Below the pieces are notes generated by a model. The model made no database searches and was not told the origin of the DNA. It was given only the letters and a program-made list of their open reading frames with translations. Source: JBCCTX01 sp964468435 (GTDB lineage Bacteria > Bacteroidota > Bacteroidia > J057). Taken from it: a stretch of DNA of 46,647 bases. Of this stretch, positions 1-8,285 are shown piece by piece; within the stretch, counting starts at the first letter, position 1, and each line of letters starts with the position of its first letter. A program made the position numbers and the translations under genes. Location of the stretch: contig CAYXVE010000043.1 of NCBI GenBank assembly GCA_964468435.1, forward strand, positions 1 through 46,647, given 5' to 3'.

Positions 1-187
1 TTGTAACCTCTCAATACCAAGGTTTATGCTAAGCCCAACTGGATTGAGATACCCTAGAGGATCGGAAGAATATTTTTTCTTCAAATCTCATAATAATCCG
101 AGAAAATCTGTGTAATCCGTGGCAAACTCACACTACCAGGCATTACTTATTGTAACCTCTCAATACCAAGGTTTATGCTAAGCCCAA
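1..187. repeat. 38-bp direct repeat pair, 149-bp period
   Basis: Bases 1-38 and 150-187 are identical over 38 bases, both starting TTGTAACCTCTCAATACCAA, and diverge right after. The left copy touches the window edge, so the repeat may extend or recur further upstream. The spacer contains an AATCTGTGTAATCCGTGG-like stretch, which resembles the low-complexity intergenic repeats common in Bacteroidota. No transposase or terminal inverted repeat is visible, so this is an intergenic duplication rather than a recognisable insertion sequence. Confidence 0.85.
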
Positions 188-291
188 TTTGTTTATCCTC
201 TTCCATTATCCAGACTATTCGAGACTTCCTCATTTTTTCAAAAAATAGACGCAATACGATCATATTCACTAAAAAATATTATATTCAACAC

Positions 292-303
292 GTTACACGT
301 AAC
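292..303. promoter_or_regulatory. Small inverted repeat upstream of the sugar-catabolic genes
   Basis: GTTAC-AC-GTAAC is a 12-base dyad about 70 bases before the first gene of the cluster. Its size and place suit a regulator's operator, for example of a LacI-type or GntR-type sugar regulator, but the arms are short and no regulator gene is in view. Confidence 0.25.
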
Positions 304-315
304 AAAAATATCTTT

Positions 316-330
316 CGCGGGTTAGCCGCG
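316..330 (+). other. GC-rich hairpin in the leader region
   Basis: CGCGG-GTTAG-CCGCG forms a 5-bp GC stem with a 5-base loop, followed by TCTTTAT. It lies 42 bases before the epimerase-like gene in otherwise AT-rich DNA. It could be the weak terminator of an upstream transcript or a 5' leader hairpin. The U-tract is poor. Confidence 0.3.
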
Positions 331-372
331 TCTTTATATTCAAGGCAATAACTTTATTACGACTATTCGCTT

Positions 373-1257
373 ATGCACTTAACCATTCATAACTGGATGC
401 GCCCGGAGCCTTTGGAGGCAACGCTAAAGCGCATTTCTCAACTAGGCTACCATGGGATCGAAATTCAGGGAGAGCCTTCCATGTATAACACTGCTGAGGT
501 ATTACCCCTGCTAAAAAAATATAATCTGACCTGCTGGGGATCTGTAACGCTGATGTTAGAGGAACGCAATCTGCTTTCCAAAGATGAGGGGCAGCGTGCA
601 CGTTCGATACAGTATGTAAAAGATATCGCGACCATGGTCAAAGAACTGGAAGGTACCATGGTATCAGTAGTACCCGGGACGGTGGGAAAGATCGTTCCAG
701 ATGGCAGACCAGAGGAAGAATGGAAATGGGCCGTAGATGCTATGAAAGAGATTTATGAGCATTCCGAAGCAGTTGGCGTGAAACTGGGGATAGAACCGAT
801 CAATCGCTTCGAAACATATTTCATCAACCGAGGGGATCAGGCATTAGCTTTGGCTGAAGCTGTAGGAACCAATTGTGGGGTATGCCTCGATGTATTTCAT
901 ATGAATATCGAAGAAAATGATATGCTCGACACGATCCAGAGAGTAGGATCACGTATTGCGGGGTTCCATGTGGCAGACAATAATCGTATGGGTTGTGGAA
1001 TGGGACGGTTCGACTGGCCTTCAATTCTTGATACCCTTAGGCAAACGGGATATGATGGTGCAATCTCAGTGGAATTCTCTCCACCAGTGGACCGTACACC
1101 AGCTAATCCATATCATAATTCCATCGATGAAAACCCTGAAGGATTGACTGCAGAACAAAAGAAGTTTCTGGAGGATCATGGAAGCTCTGCTGTTACAGAA
1201 GAATTTTATACAATGTTGACCAAAATCTCGGCAGAAACCATATTACCCTTACTATAA
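373..1257 (+). CDS. Sugar isomerase/epimerase, D-tagatose/D-psicose 3-epimerase-like
   Basis: A cytoplasmic TIM-barrel enzyme of 294 residues, the usual size for the AP-endonuclease-2-like sugar isomerase/epimerase family. The metal ligands of ketose 3-epimerases can be placed by motif and spacing: Glu141 (GIEPINRFE), Asp173 (LDVFHMN), His199 (GFHVAD) and Glu234 (SVEF). Glu147 corresponds to the substrate-binding Glu. The expected reaction is C3 epimerisation of a ketose or a related isomerisation with Mn2+ or Mg2+. The exact sugar cannot be read from sequence. It is followed 77 bases later by an enolase-superfamily dehydratase and then a VOC protein and a hydroxyacid dehydrogenase, all on this strand, which argues for a sugar or sugar-acid catabolic operon that may start upstream of the window. 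Confidence 0.88.
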   Translation: MHLTIHNWMRPEPLEATLKRISQLGYHGIEIQGEPSMYNTAEVLPLLKKYNLTCWGSVTLMLEERNLLSKDEGQRARSIQYVKDIATMVKELEGTMVSVVPGTVGKIVPDGRPEEEWKWAVDAMKEIYEHSEAVGVKLGIEPINRFETYFINRGDQALALAEAVGTNCGVCLDVFHMNIEENDMLDTIQRVGSRIAGFHVADNNRMGCGMGRFDWPSILDTLRQTGYDGAISVEFSPPVDRTPANPYHNSIDENPEGLTAEQKKFLEDHGSSAVTEEFYTMLTKISAETILPLL

Positions 1258-1334
1258 TTAATTCTTAACGCGCTAGCATAATGTATTAGCAATCCTTTTG
1301 CTTGACTAATAATGCTGGTATGGTATAATTTTCT

Positions 1335-2507
1335 ATGTCAAAAATTACAAGTGTAAAAGCCCATTGGCTTCGATGCCCTATTCCTGAGGAGAAACAACAC
1401 GTATCTGATTATGGTTTGCTGACCAACTTCGATATGACTTTAGTAGTAATTACGACTGAAGATGGTCTGCAAGGTTTTGGAGAAGCCAAGGCTGCAGTAG
1501 GCTCATCTGGTGTATGTGCTTCGATCGTTACCTGTGTAGAGCATGAACTTAGACCTATTCTACTCGGTCAGGACGTCAAAAATATATCTCGGCTCTGGGA
1601 AATGATGTATAACGGCACACGGGATCACTATGCATTGGCCAGAGGAAGAGGATTCCCCATTCTGGGGAAAAGAGGTCTGACTATTTCTGCGATTAGTGGG
1701 GTAGATATGGCTCTTTGGGATCTAAAGGGTAAAATGCTGGGGGTACCGGTCATGGACTTGATAGGGGGAGCTTGTCGCGATCAGATGCCTGCCTATGCCA
1801 GTGGAGGATGGGCAGATGAGGATGAAATTGGTGCGCAACTTCAAAGTTATATCAATCGGGGAGGTTTTAAGGCTGTAAAAATGCGTGTGGGAGTCATGGA
1901 TCAAACGGTTGATAAAAGTGTCGCACGTGTCAAAGCGGCAAGAGAAGTTCTGGGACCCGATGTCAAGATTATGACAGATGCACATGGCACCTTCAGTGTA
2001 CCAGAGGCCAAACGCTTCTGCCGGGCGTTGGAGGAGGTCAACCTGTACTGGTTTGAAGAGCCTATCAATCCGGATAATATCCGGGGAACGGCAGAAGTAC
2101 GGGCAAGTACTACGATTCCCATCGCCGCAGGCGAGTCAGAATATACCCGCTTCGATATCCGGGACCTGATCGAGGTAAGGGCGTTGGATGTAATACAACC
2201 TGATTCCGCTATTATAGGAGGACTTACTGAAAGCCTCAAAGTGGCGCATTTAGCTCATATCTATCAACTTGAACTCGCGCCGCATTGCTGGGGATCTGCC
2301 TTCTCATTTATGGCTGGTGTAAATTTAGCCTTTGCATCCCCATCCGCAACCATTATCGAGTTTTCCCTGGGGGGAAATCCCATGATGTATAACCTGGTAC
2401 AGGAAAATATAGAAGTACAAAATGGAATGATAGATGCCCCCAATAGATCTGGTTTGGGTGTGACTCCGGATTGGGATTTTGTTTCGGAATTTGAACAGAA
2501 AGTGTGA
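1335..2507 (+). CDS. Mandelate racemase/muconate lactonizing enzyme family (sugar-acid dehydratase-like)
   Basis: A 390-residue enolase-superfamily protein with an N-terminal capping domain (about 1-125) and a C-terminal barrel. Visible catalytic elements are the Lys-X-Arg motif at 182-184, metal ligands Asp215 (MTDAHG), Glu241 (WFEEP) and Glu267 (AAGES), and a late His317 (APHCWG) that would pair with Asp290. This arrangement is that of mandelate-racemase-subgroup acid-sugar dehydratases, which remove water from an aldonic acid to give a 2-keto-3-deoxy acid. Substrate specificity cannot be assigned. As second gene of the cluster it plausibly acts on an acid derived from the sugar handled by the neighbouring epimerase-like enzyme. 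Length is typical. Confidence 0.88.
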   Translation: MSKITSVKAHWLRCPIPEEKQHVSDYGLLTNFDMTLVVITTEDGLQGFGEAKAAVGSSGVCASIVTCVEHELRPILLGQDVKNISRLWEMMYNGTRDHYALARGRGFPILGKRGLTISAISGVDMALWDLKGKMLGVPVMDLIGGACRDQMPAYASGGWADEDEIGAQLQSYINRGGFKAVKMRVGVMDQTVDKSVARVKAAREVLGPDVKIMTDAHGTFSVPEAKRFCRALEEVNLYWFEEPINPDNIRGTAEVRASTTIPIAAGESEYTRFDIRDLIEVRALDVIQPDSAIIGGLTESLKVAHLAHIYQLELAPHCWGSAFSFMAGVNLAFASPSATIIEFSLGGNPMMYNLVQENIEVQNGMIDAPNRSGLGVTPDWDFVSEFEQKV

Positions 2508-2639
2508 ATTTTTTTATAAATTAATGAAAGTTGGTAGACGGTGATTCCTAGCTGGTAAAGCGAATTTAATCTGCGAGGCTAATCAATAGCGCTAAAAGCT
2601 TCCAATTATTATCTTCTAACTACTAAAACTCTTATTCTT

Positions 2640-3137
2640 ATGTCCAATATACAAGATATTAACCACGTTACCCTCATCGTAGATAACCTGGAGAAATGTG
2701 CAGAATTCTACGAAAAAGAACTGGGACTTGAACCCATTCCGGCATTTAATTTTGACTACCCCGTGATGTTTTACAAAATTACGGATACTCAACAGCTTCA
2801 TTTGTCTGAGTGGGAAGATGACATGTCCTTTCGGGGCCATGTTTGCTTTAAAGTCAACAACTGGAGTGAATTATTCTGGAAGTTCAAAGAGCAGAGAATT
2901 ATTGACACGACTCCCTGGGGACACGTTCGTCAACTTACTGACGGAGCTATGCAGATGTTTGTTCGTGATCCTTCCGGAAATTTGCTGGAACTATCTTCCC
3001 GTCCCAATAGTGAAGAAATAGATCCGAAGATATTCGAAGATGAACTCTTTAAACCCGGACTCTATGTGTCTGGTAGAAATGATTTTCGTGGCTATAAAAG
3101 CGAAGATGCAACCTTGTATCATGGGGATAATAACTGA
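2640..3137 (+). CDS. VOC family protein (glyoxalase/bleomycin-resistance fold)
   Basis: A 165-residue single-subunit VOC protein made of two beta-alpha-beta-beta-beta modules. Likely metal ligands are His9 (INHVTL), His54 (QLHLSE), His67 (RGHVCF) and Glu117 (NLLELSS), the pattern of glyoxalase I, dioxygenases and fosfomycin-resistance enzymes. The last roughly 40 residues extend beyond the core fold. It lies 132 bases after the dehydratase and 70 bases before the likely start of the dehydrogenase, so it probably belongs to the same transcription unit and may act on a pathway intermediate. The reaction itself cannot be named. Confidence 0.8.
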   Translation: MSNIQDINHVTLIVDNLEKCAEFYEKELGLEPIPAFNFDYPVMFYKITDTQQLHLSEWEDDMSFRGHVCFKVNNWSELFWKFKEQRIIDTTPWGHVRQLTDGAMQMFVRDPSGNLLELSSRPNSEEIDPKIFEDELFKPGLYVSGRNDFRGYKSEDATLYHGDNN

Positions 3138-3207
3138 TAGTATTTGATGATTAAACCAACAGGTAAGAATGACCTCTGTACCTGTAGTTCCCACTTTTTT
3201 TACCTAC

Positions 3208-4143
3208 ATGGCCAATATCTTATTACTCGAAACCCTTACCCAAACTGCTGAGGCACTGCTTCACAAACATCACTACGTCATGATGGCCGATGCCCCGGAT
3301 AAAGGGATGGAAATTGCAAAGATATATCCTGTAGATGCTATTGTCACCCGTGGTAAAGGCAAGGTAGATCAGGAATTGATCCATGCATGTAAGGGCCTAA
3401 AGCTGATAGCCCGAGCAGGTGTAGGACTCGATAATGTTGATGTAGATGCTGCTACTCAGCATGGAGTGAAAGTACTCAACGCGCCGGGTTCTAATGCTGG
3501 CACCATTGCTGAACATGCTGTTTCCCTCATGTTGATGTTGGTCAGGAATATGTATCATTCGGTGGAAGAAGTAAAGAAGGGAAACTGGGCATATCGTACT
3601 CAGATGCAGTGCGATGAATTAGGTGGTAAACATCTGGCGGTCTTAGGGTTGGGGAATATTGGCAGCAGGGTAGCTAAATTGGGTGATGCTTTCGGAATGG
3701 AGGTTATGTTTTGGGATAAATTTTTGGAAGATGCACCCTATGAAAAGGTGAGTCTTGAATATGCATTATCTCATGCAGATGTAATAAGTATTCATTTGCC
3801 ATTACTGCCTGATACAGAAGGATTGATCGGAGAGAAAGAGCTTTTTATGATGAAGCCCAGTGCAGTGCTGATCAACACCGCACGTGGGCCGGTTATCGAC
3901 CAGAAAGCTTTGCGTGAAGCTTTGGCATCCGGACAGCTCGGGGGCTTTGCCGCCGACGTGCTGGCAAAGGAGCCGCCAGATCCATATGATACCCTCCTGC
4001 AGTTCCCTAATGTATTGGTGACTCCTCATGCTGGTAGCCTTACAGCAACTACCTATCGATACATGTGTCAGATCACTGCGGAAAATGTAGTTGCTTGGCT
4101 AGATGGAAAGAAAATTGATGAATACTTTGTGTTTAACCGGTAG
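3208..4143 (+). CDS. D-isomer-specific 2-hydroxyacid dehydrogenase (phosphoglycerate dehydrogenase-like)
   Basis: NAD(H)-dependent oxidoreductase of 311 residues. The Rossmann fingerprint GLGNIG is at 147-152 with Asp170 after the second strand, which favours NAD over NADP. The catalytic residues are Arg226 (NTARGP), Glu255 (AKEPPD) and His274 (TPHAGS). The ATG at 3208 (MANILLLE) fits the family's first strand; an upstream ATG at 3169 would add 13 residues with no family counterpart. It lacks the ACT domain of long SerA proteins. In this cluster it could oxidise or reduce a hydroxy acid or glyoxylate-type product rather than make serine. It ends 10 bases before the scaffold gap, so whatever follows in the operon is not visible. 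Confidence 0.88.
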   Translation: MANILLLETLTQTAEALLHKHHYVMMADAPDKGMEIAKIYPVDAIVTRGKGKVDQELIHACKGLKLIARAGVGLDNVDVDAATQHGVKVLNAPGSNAGTIAEHAVSLMLMLVRNMYHSVEEVKKGNWAYRTQMQCDELGGKHLAVLGLGNIGSRVAKLGDAFGMEVMFWDKFLEDAPYEKVSLEYALSHADVISIHLPLLPDTEGLIGEKELFMMKPSAVLINTARGPVIDQKALREALASGQLGGFAADVLAKEPPDPYDTLLQFPNVLVTPHAGSLTATTYRYMCQITAENVVAWLDGKKIDEYFVFNR

Positions 4144-4153
4144 AGAATGCTAT

Positions 4154-4253
4154 NNNNNNNNNNNNNNNNNNNNNNNNNNNNNNNNNNNNNNNNNNNNNNN
4201 NNNNNNNNNNNNNNNNNNNNNNNNNNNNNNNNNNNNNNNNNNNNNNNNNNNNN
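4154..4253. other. Scaffold gap (100 N)
   Basis: Exactly 100 undetermined bases, the conventional filler for a gap of unknown length. The right flank is tandem repeat DNA, which explains the assembly break. The true distance between the flanking genes is unknown, and a gene could be missing here. Confidence 0.97.
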
Positions 4254-4409
4254 CCCGTCAATCCTGTCAAAACCCGTCAATCCTGTCAAAACCCGTCAAT
4301 CCTGTCAAAACCCGTCAATCCTGTCAATCCCGTCAATCCTGTCAAAACCTGTCAAAACCTGTCAATCCTGTCAAAACCTATCAATCCTGTTAATCCTGTA
4401 AATCCTGTC
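4254..4409. repeat. Degenerate tandem repeat, units AATCCTGTC and AAAACCYGTC
   Basis: About 155 bases of alternating 9-base AATCCTGTC-like and 10-base AAAACCCGTC-like units. They are near perfect with a 19-base period next to the gap (about 4254-4325) and decay to TTAATCCTGT, AAATCCTGT at the right end. Such arrays recur between genes in many Bacteroidota. It is open in some frames only because of its composition and is not protein coding. The left boundary is lost in the gap. Confidence 0.92.
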
Positions 4410-4495
4410 CGCACCTCTTCCAAACCACCACAATTTTACCTCCTCTTAATCTTTTCCTAATACATGATACATATATAGCAAGCAAAAGCTAACAT

Positions 4496-5437
4496 ATGAA
4501 GCCTGGAATTTACCTCACGTTGTTTTATCTGGCCTTTGTTCCTTTCATCACACGTTCACAGCCCCATGTATTAACCGTAAATCTGCCTGAAGCACCAGGC
4601 CTTAATCTGGAAGAATATGCCATAATCCCCCCGGAAGTAGCGACCGAAGTGTCTGGGATTGTCAAAAGCAGATACTATGAAGATGTCTTCTGGATTCTGA
4701 ATGACAGCGGCGATGAACCACGTATCATTCCCATCAATCGAGAAGGAGAGGTCGTAGGTTCCTATAGATCATCCGAAATCATAGGTCAGTATATCAGAGA
4801 AGCAAGCAATTCAGACTGGGAAGACATTACTATTGATAATCAGGGATTTATTTATATATGCGACGTAGGTAATAACTGCAATTGTCGCAAAGACCTGGTG
4901 TTGTATAAAATCATCGAAACTGATCCAGGTAAGCGAATGAATAAGGTATTCCAGAAAATCTTTTTTCGTTATCCCGATCAGAAAGAATATCCCGCATCCG
5001 AAAAGGACTTTAATTTTGATTCGGAAGGTGTCTTTGTGGCTAATGGTAAACTATACATTTTATCCAAGAACCGGAGCAACACTCATACTACACTTTATCG
5101 ACTGGACGAGACTCATCCCTTTGAGGTCAATACCCTCACAGCCTTACAAACATTTGATATAAAGGGTCAGGTTACTGCTGCGGATGCCAGTCCGGATGGG
5201 AAACAGATAGCTGTGTTGACTTACACAGGGGTTTGGGTGTTTGAAGCCAGTGAGGAAGACCGCTATTTTGAAGGTAAAATTTGGTGGCAACCCATCAACA
5301 ATACTTTTGTAGATGGACGTCCACAACAGCAGGTAGAATCTATCTGCTATGATGATGCTGAAACGCTCATCATAGCAGATGAACTTGGCGGAAGACTATA
5401 CGAAATCAAACTGAATCAGTTGATTTCCATCCGATAA
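4496..5437 (+). CDS. Secreted beta-propeller-like protein, function unknown
   Basis: A 313-residue protein with an N-terminal signal peptide (about 1-20, ending near TRSQ). The body holds repeated propeller-like strands such as SGIVKSRYYEDVFWILND, DWEDITID...IYICDVGNN and the GRLYEIKL end, which recall the SdiA-regulated/phytase-like propeller group. A pair of Cys in NCNCRK follows the IYICDVGNN motif. It probably acts in the periplasm or outside the cell. It stands alone after the repeat array and converges on the MATE gene with 23 bases between stops. No catalytic residues can be named. Confidence 0.72.
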   Translation: MKPGIYLTLFYLAFVPFITRSQPHVLTVNLPEAPGLNLEEYAIIPPEVATEVSGIVKSRYYEDVFWILNDSGDEPRIIPINREGEVVGSYRSSEIIGQYIREASNSDWEDITIDNQGFIYICDVGNNCNCRKDLVLYKIIETDPGKRMNKVFQKIFFRYPDQKEYPASEKDFNFDSEGVFVANGKLYILSKNRSNTHTTLYRLDETHPFEVNTLTALQTFDIKGQVTAADASPDGKQIAVLTYTGVWVFEASEEDRYFEGKIWWQPINNTFVDGRPQQQVESICYDDAETLIIADELGGRLYEIKLNQLISIR

Positions 5438-5460
5438 TCTGCACGGCCTACGTCTCAGGT

Positions 5461-6861
5461 TTACACAACCGGAGCAGTTTCAGAAACCGATAGCTTATTA
5501 GGCTGCAATGTCATTTTTCTTCGGGTAATCCTCACAAAGCGCCCTGTCAATAGCACTGAAGCGATAAATAGACTGATACTGAAAGACACCCATACGCCCT
5601 GAACACCAAAGCCAAAGATAAATCCCAAGGCATATCCTAGTGGCAGATTGACGAGCCAGTATGCTATAAATGTAATCAAAGTAGGCATTCGCACATCCTG
5701 TATACCCCGGAGTATACCGACTGCTACAGCCTGTATCCCATCAAAAAGCTGGAAGAACGCTGCAAAAATCATCAGGCTGGCTGCTATCTCAATCACAAAA
5801 GCTTCATCGACAAACCATTGAGGTAGGTAGTATCTAGTAAGATAGAAGGTAATTGAGGAGCAGGTCATGAAAACAGCACTCAGATATACTCCCGCAAGAC
5901 CAGCGCGTTGAACCCCAAGCCAGTTTTTTCGGCCAAGATTATTCCCCACACGTATCGTCGCACCAGCTGAAATCCCAATCACCACCATAAATGTGATGGA
6001 AGCCATCTGGATCACGATCTGATGCGCTGCACGCTCTGCTGAGCCAATCCATCCCACCATCAAAGCAGCGCCAACAAAAGCCCCAGCTTCAAAAAAGTAT
6101 TGAAACCCAGATGGGATACCCAATTTGAGAATTCTGACAATATATTTTCCCTTAAACTGATTCCATCCACTAATTACGCCATATGCCTGAAAACGGGGAG
6201 ATTTCAGAATGTATAGCCCCATCAATACTACCATGATTGTACGGCTGAGTAATGTACCAATACCAGCACCGTTTAGCTCGAGACGTGGAAGCCCCCAGTT
6301 GCCATAGATCAATAACCAATTGATAAAAGTATTGGCTAGAAGGCCAATAAGTGTAACATACATGGCTACCCGGGTGCGTGAAAGCCCGTCAGTAAACTGC
6401 TTAAAAGCAAGAAATACCATCATCGGTAGCGTAGATGCACTCAGTATCCTTGTATAAGGCATGGCAAGCGCTACATCTTCCGGAGGTTGATCCATATAGG
6501 GCATAAGCTCTGTGAGGACAATCACCACTAATCCTAATATAATGCCACAACCTACACCCACAGCAGTACCATTTTTCAGATAGTCTCCGATAAGGTCTTC
6601 CCGATCACCTCCATGTGCCTCTGCAACCAGTGGCGATATCGCCATGGTAATACCAATACCGATAATCACAATGATGATAAAAAATCCATTGGCAAGAGAA
6701 GAAGCTGATAATGGAACATATCCTAGCTCTCCAATCATCAGATTGTCTATAAAACCCATCAGTACATTGCCTAATTGAGCAATCACGACCGGGAAAGAGA
6801 GCTGGATAGTAGCTTTGAAATGCGAAGCGTAGCGATCCCAAAATGATTGGATGTAATTCAT
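5461..6861 (-). CDS. MATE family efflux transporter
   Basis: Inner-membrane Na+- or H+-coupled multidrug exporter with about 12 membrane segments in two pseudo-repeats (LSFPVVIAQLGNVLMGFIDN at the start; a matching motif after mid-protein). The start at 6861 (MNYIQSFWDRY) gives 466 residues, a usual MATE length. An ATG 51 bases upstream would put a TAAATTTG promoter element (6910-6917) around the start codon itself and adds a Cys-rich leader with no family counterpart, so the downstream start is preferred. Substrate unknown. It is transcribed alone, convergent with the propeller protein. Confidence 0.92.
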   Translation of the reverse strand: MNYIQSFWDRYASHFKATIQLSFPVVIAQLGNVLMGFIDNLMIGELGYVPLSASSLANGFFIIIVIIGIGITMAISPLVAEAHGGDREDLIGDYLKNGTAVGVGCGIILGLVVIVLTELMPYMDQPPEDVALAMPYTRILSASTLPMMVFLAFKQFTDGLSRTRVAMYVTLIGLLANTFINWLLIYGNWGLPRLELNGAGIGTLLSRTIMVVLMGLYILKSPRFQAYGVISGWNQFKGKYIVRILKLGIPSGFQYFFEAGAFVGAALMVGWIGSAERAAHQIVIQMASITFMVVIGISAGATIRVGNNLGRKNWLGVQRAGLAGVYLSAVFMTCSSITFYLTRYYLPQWFVDEAFVIEIAASLMIFAAFFQLFDGIQAVAVGILRGIQDVRMPTLITFIAYWLVNLPLGYALGFIFGFGVQGVWVSFSISLFIASVLLTGRFVRITRRKMTLQPNKLSVSETAPVV

Positions 6862-6909
6862 GCAACACGATTTATGTAGCCCAAACGTATATGCTGGGCA
6901 AACGCTGCG

Positions 6910-6917
6910 CAAATTTA
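6910..6917 (-). promoter_or_regulatory. Bacteroidota -7 element for the MATE gene
   Basis: On the minus strand this reads TAAATTTG, matching the TAnnTTTG consensus, about 49 bases before the ATG at 6861. No good TTTG is seen at the usual -33 distance, so this is a half-supported promoter. Confidence 0.4.
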
Positions 6918-7081
6918 CGGGCTTTTTCGAGAAAAAAAGCCCCGAGAGGTAGCAAAGCTTAAAAATAATAGTATGTTAATAATGATCTTAGGTCAGGTGA
7001 ATGGGAAGTAAATCAATTGTTTATTTTTGTTTAATCACAGCTCAACTGTAATATAAGTGGGATATACAGTCACAGTATAAG

Positions 7082-7312
7082 TTATCCACATTGCCGCTTT
7101 GCAACAATAACATAGGTACCGGGCTTAAATTGTTGTTCGTAGAATCCATTTATAAAAAAGTCATGCAGATAATTCAGGATTTTTAGTGAGGTTCTGGGAT
7201 GTGGTTGAGTTTTTACCACTCAAATAGTCCAAAGTGGAATAATCTTCTCATGTAAAGGTTGACAAAAATTTCCCTAAAAAATGCGAAGAGTTTAAAGTAT
7301 TTTGTGCAAATT
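7082..7312 (-). pseudogene. Decayed C-terminal fragment of a methyltransferase-like gene
   Basis: Part of the 480-base gap between the MATE and GNAT genes. On the minus strand, 7219-7082 encodes 45 codons ending NGFYEQQFKPGTYVIVAKR and a stop, a typical C-terminus of Bacteroidota class I SAM methyltransferases. Just upstream, a second open stretch in another frame reads ...NLYMRRLFHFGLFEW and joins it logically after a one- or two-base shift near 7215-7220. No start, SAM-binding motif or full domain remains, so this is a truncated, frameshifted remnant. The family assignment rests on recalled similarity of the tail only. Confidence 0.45.
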
Positions 7313-7341
7313 TTAGGGAAAGAATATTGTTACTTCTTTCT

Positions 7342-7818
7342 ATGGAGACTACCATTCATATAGATACGACTATCAGAAAGGCTGAGCGTAATGACTTGCC
7401 TGCCATTGTCAAACTACTTTCCGAAGACGTATTTGGCGCTCACCGGGAAAAATATGAAAATCCACTTCCGGCTTCTTATCAAGAAGCATTTGATCAAATT
7501 CAGCGCGATCCCTGCCACGAAATTGTCGTCATGGAGCAGCAGGGACGTATTATTGGGACGTTGCAACTCAGCATGATACCACACCTCTCCCACCAGGGAG
7601 CTTGGCGTGCGCAGATCGAATCTGTAACTATACATACTAGCCTGAGAAGGCAGGGGCTAGGTTCCAAACTGGTCCAATGGGCAATAGACAGATCGAGGGA
7701 GAAAGGTGCAAAAATGGTACAGCTTACTTCCAATAAAGCCCGGACGAGAGCCGTGAGATTTTACGAAAAGTTGGGCTTCCAATGTTCCCATGAAGGACTA
7801 AAATTGATGCTTAATTAG
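7342..7818 (+). CDS. GNAT family N-acetyltransferase
   Basis: A 158-residue acetyl-CoA-dependent acetyltransferase. The acetyl-CoA pyrophosphate loop is the motif RRQGLGSKL, preceded by the strand IESVTIH and followed by helix VQWAIDRSREKG and ARFYEKLGF-like NKARTRAVRFYEKLGF. These are motifs A and B of the fold. The ATG at 7342 is preferred over a TTG 15 bases upstream. The acceptor is unknown: small molecules, toxins and protein N-termini are all possible. It is a single gene facing away from the MATE gene. Confidence 0.9.
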   Translation: METTIHIDTTIRKAERNDLPAIVKLLSEDVFGAHREKYENPLPASYQEAFDQIQRDPCHEIVVMEQQGRIIGTLQLSMIPHLSHQGAWRAQIESVTIHTSLRRQGLGSKLVQWAIDRSREKGAKMVQLTSNKARTRAVRFYEKLGFQCSHEGLKLMLN

Positions 7819-7852
7819 CTTATAGCTGGTAGGTCATGGGGTTAACACGTAG

Positions 7853-8194
7853 TTGACTACTTTTGAAATCTATATGAGTTCCCAGCAATTAACTACGATC
7901 GAATCTGATTATCCCATCCCTTACAAGCTGAATTCCCTGCTCTATGTGCTCCAACACGGTAAACTCTGCCAGACTATGGCTGATTCCATCTTTGCTAAGA
8001 ACAAATACTATGGCTGCAGGATAGATCAAAGCTTTCATCGCTGCTGTCAATGGAGATGACTGCATGTCCTGCTACAATATTGGTCCGCTTTTCGAGATGC
8101 TGCCGGTAAACAAATTCATATCGTTTTACGTGTTACAGATCAGGATACTCCCAATCTTATAGCATATCGTAGAATCATTTTACAGATAGAATAA
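7853..8194 (+). pseudogene. Disrupted remnant with a DUF1593-like C-terminus
   Basis: This lies in the 467-base gap between the GNAT and CAP genes. An open stretch (TTG 7853 or ATG 7874) is interrupted by TGA at 8057-8059. The same frame continues to 8194, reading ...DAAGKQIHIVLRVTDQDT and AYRRIILQIE before its stop. That tail resembles the C-terminal Ig-like domain of DUF1593 nucleoside-hydrolase-related secreted proteins. Around 8030-8100 sensible peptide alternates between frames, as expected after small indels. The first 60 codons are not recognised. I read it as a truncated and frameshifted relic. Confidence 0.5.
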
Positions 8195-8285
8195 TAAATT
8201 TACCCAGGATGTTGTAGGAATAGTTTTCCGCGAAAAATAGATATAGCCTTACAGGTTGTAACTTGCACTAAAATTGTAGAACTGT

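Noticed and set aside
1..187. Possible insertion-sequence ends or attachment sites.
   Set aside because: The copies are direct, there are no terminal inverted repeats, and no transposase or integrase is in the window.
4103..4401. Open frames running through the N gap and the tandem repeat (SCQNPSIL-like repeats).
   Set aside because: Openness comes from the repeat composition and from undetermined bases; there is no start context, domain or codon pattern of a gene.
4254..4409. Possible CRISPR array.
   Set aside because: Units are 9-10 bases with no unique spacers of 30 or so bases, and no cas gene is present.
6862..6912. Longer N-terminus for the MATE protein.
   Set aside because: It would place a TAAATTTG promoter element at the start codon and adds a Cys-containing leader not typical of the family.
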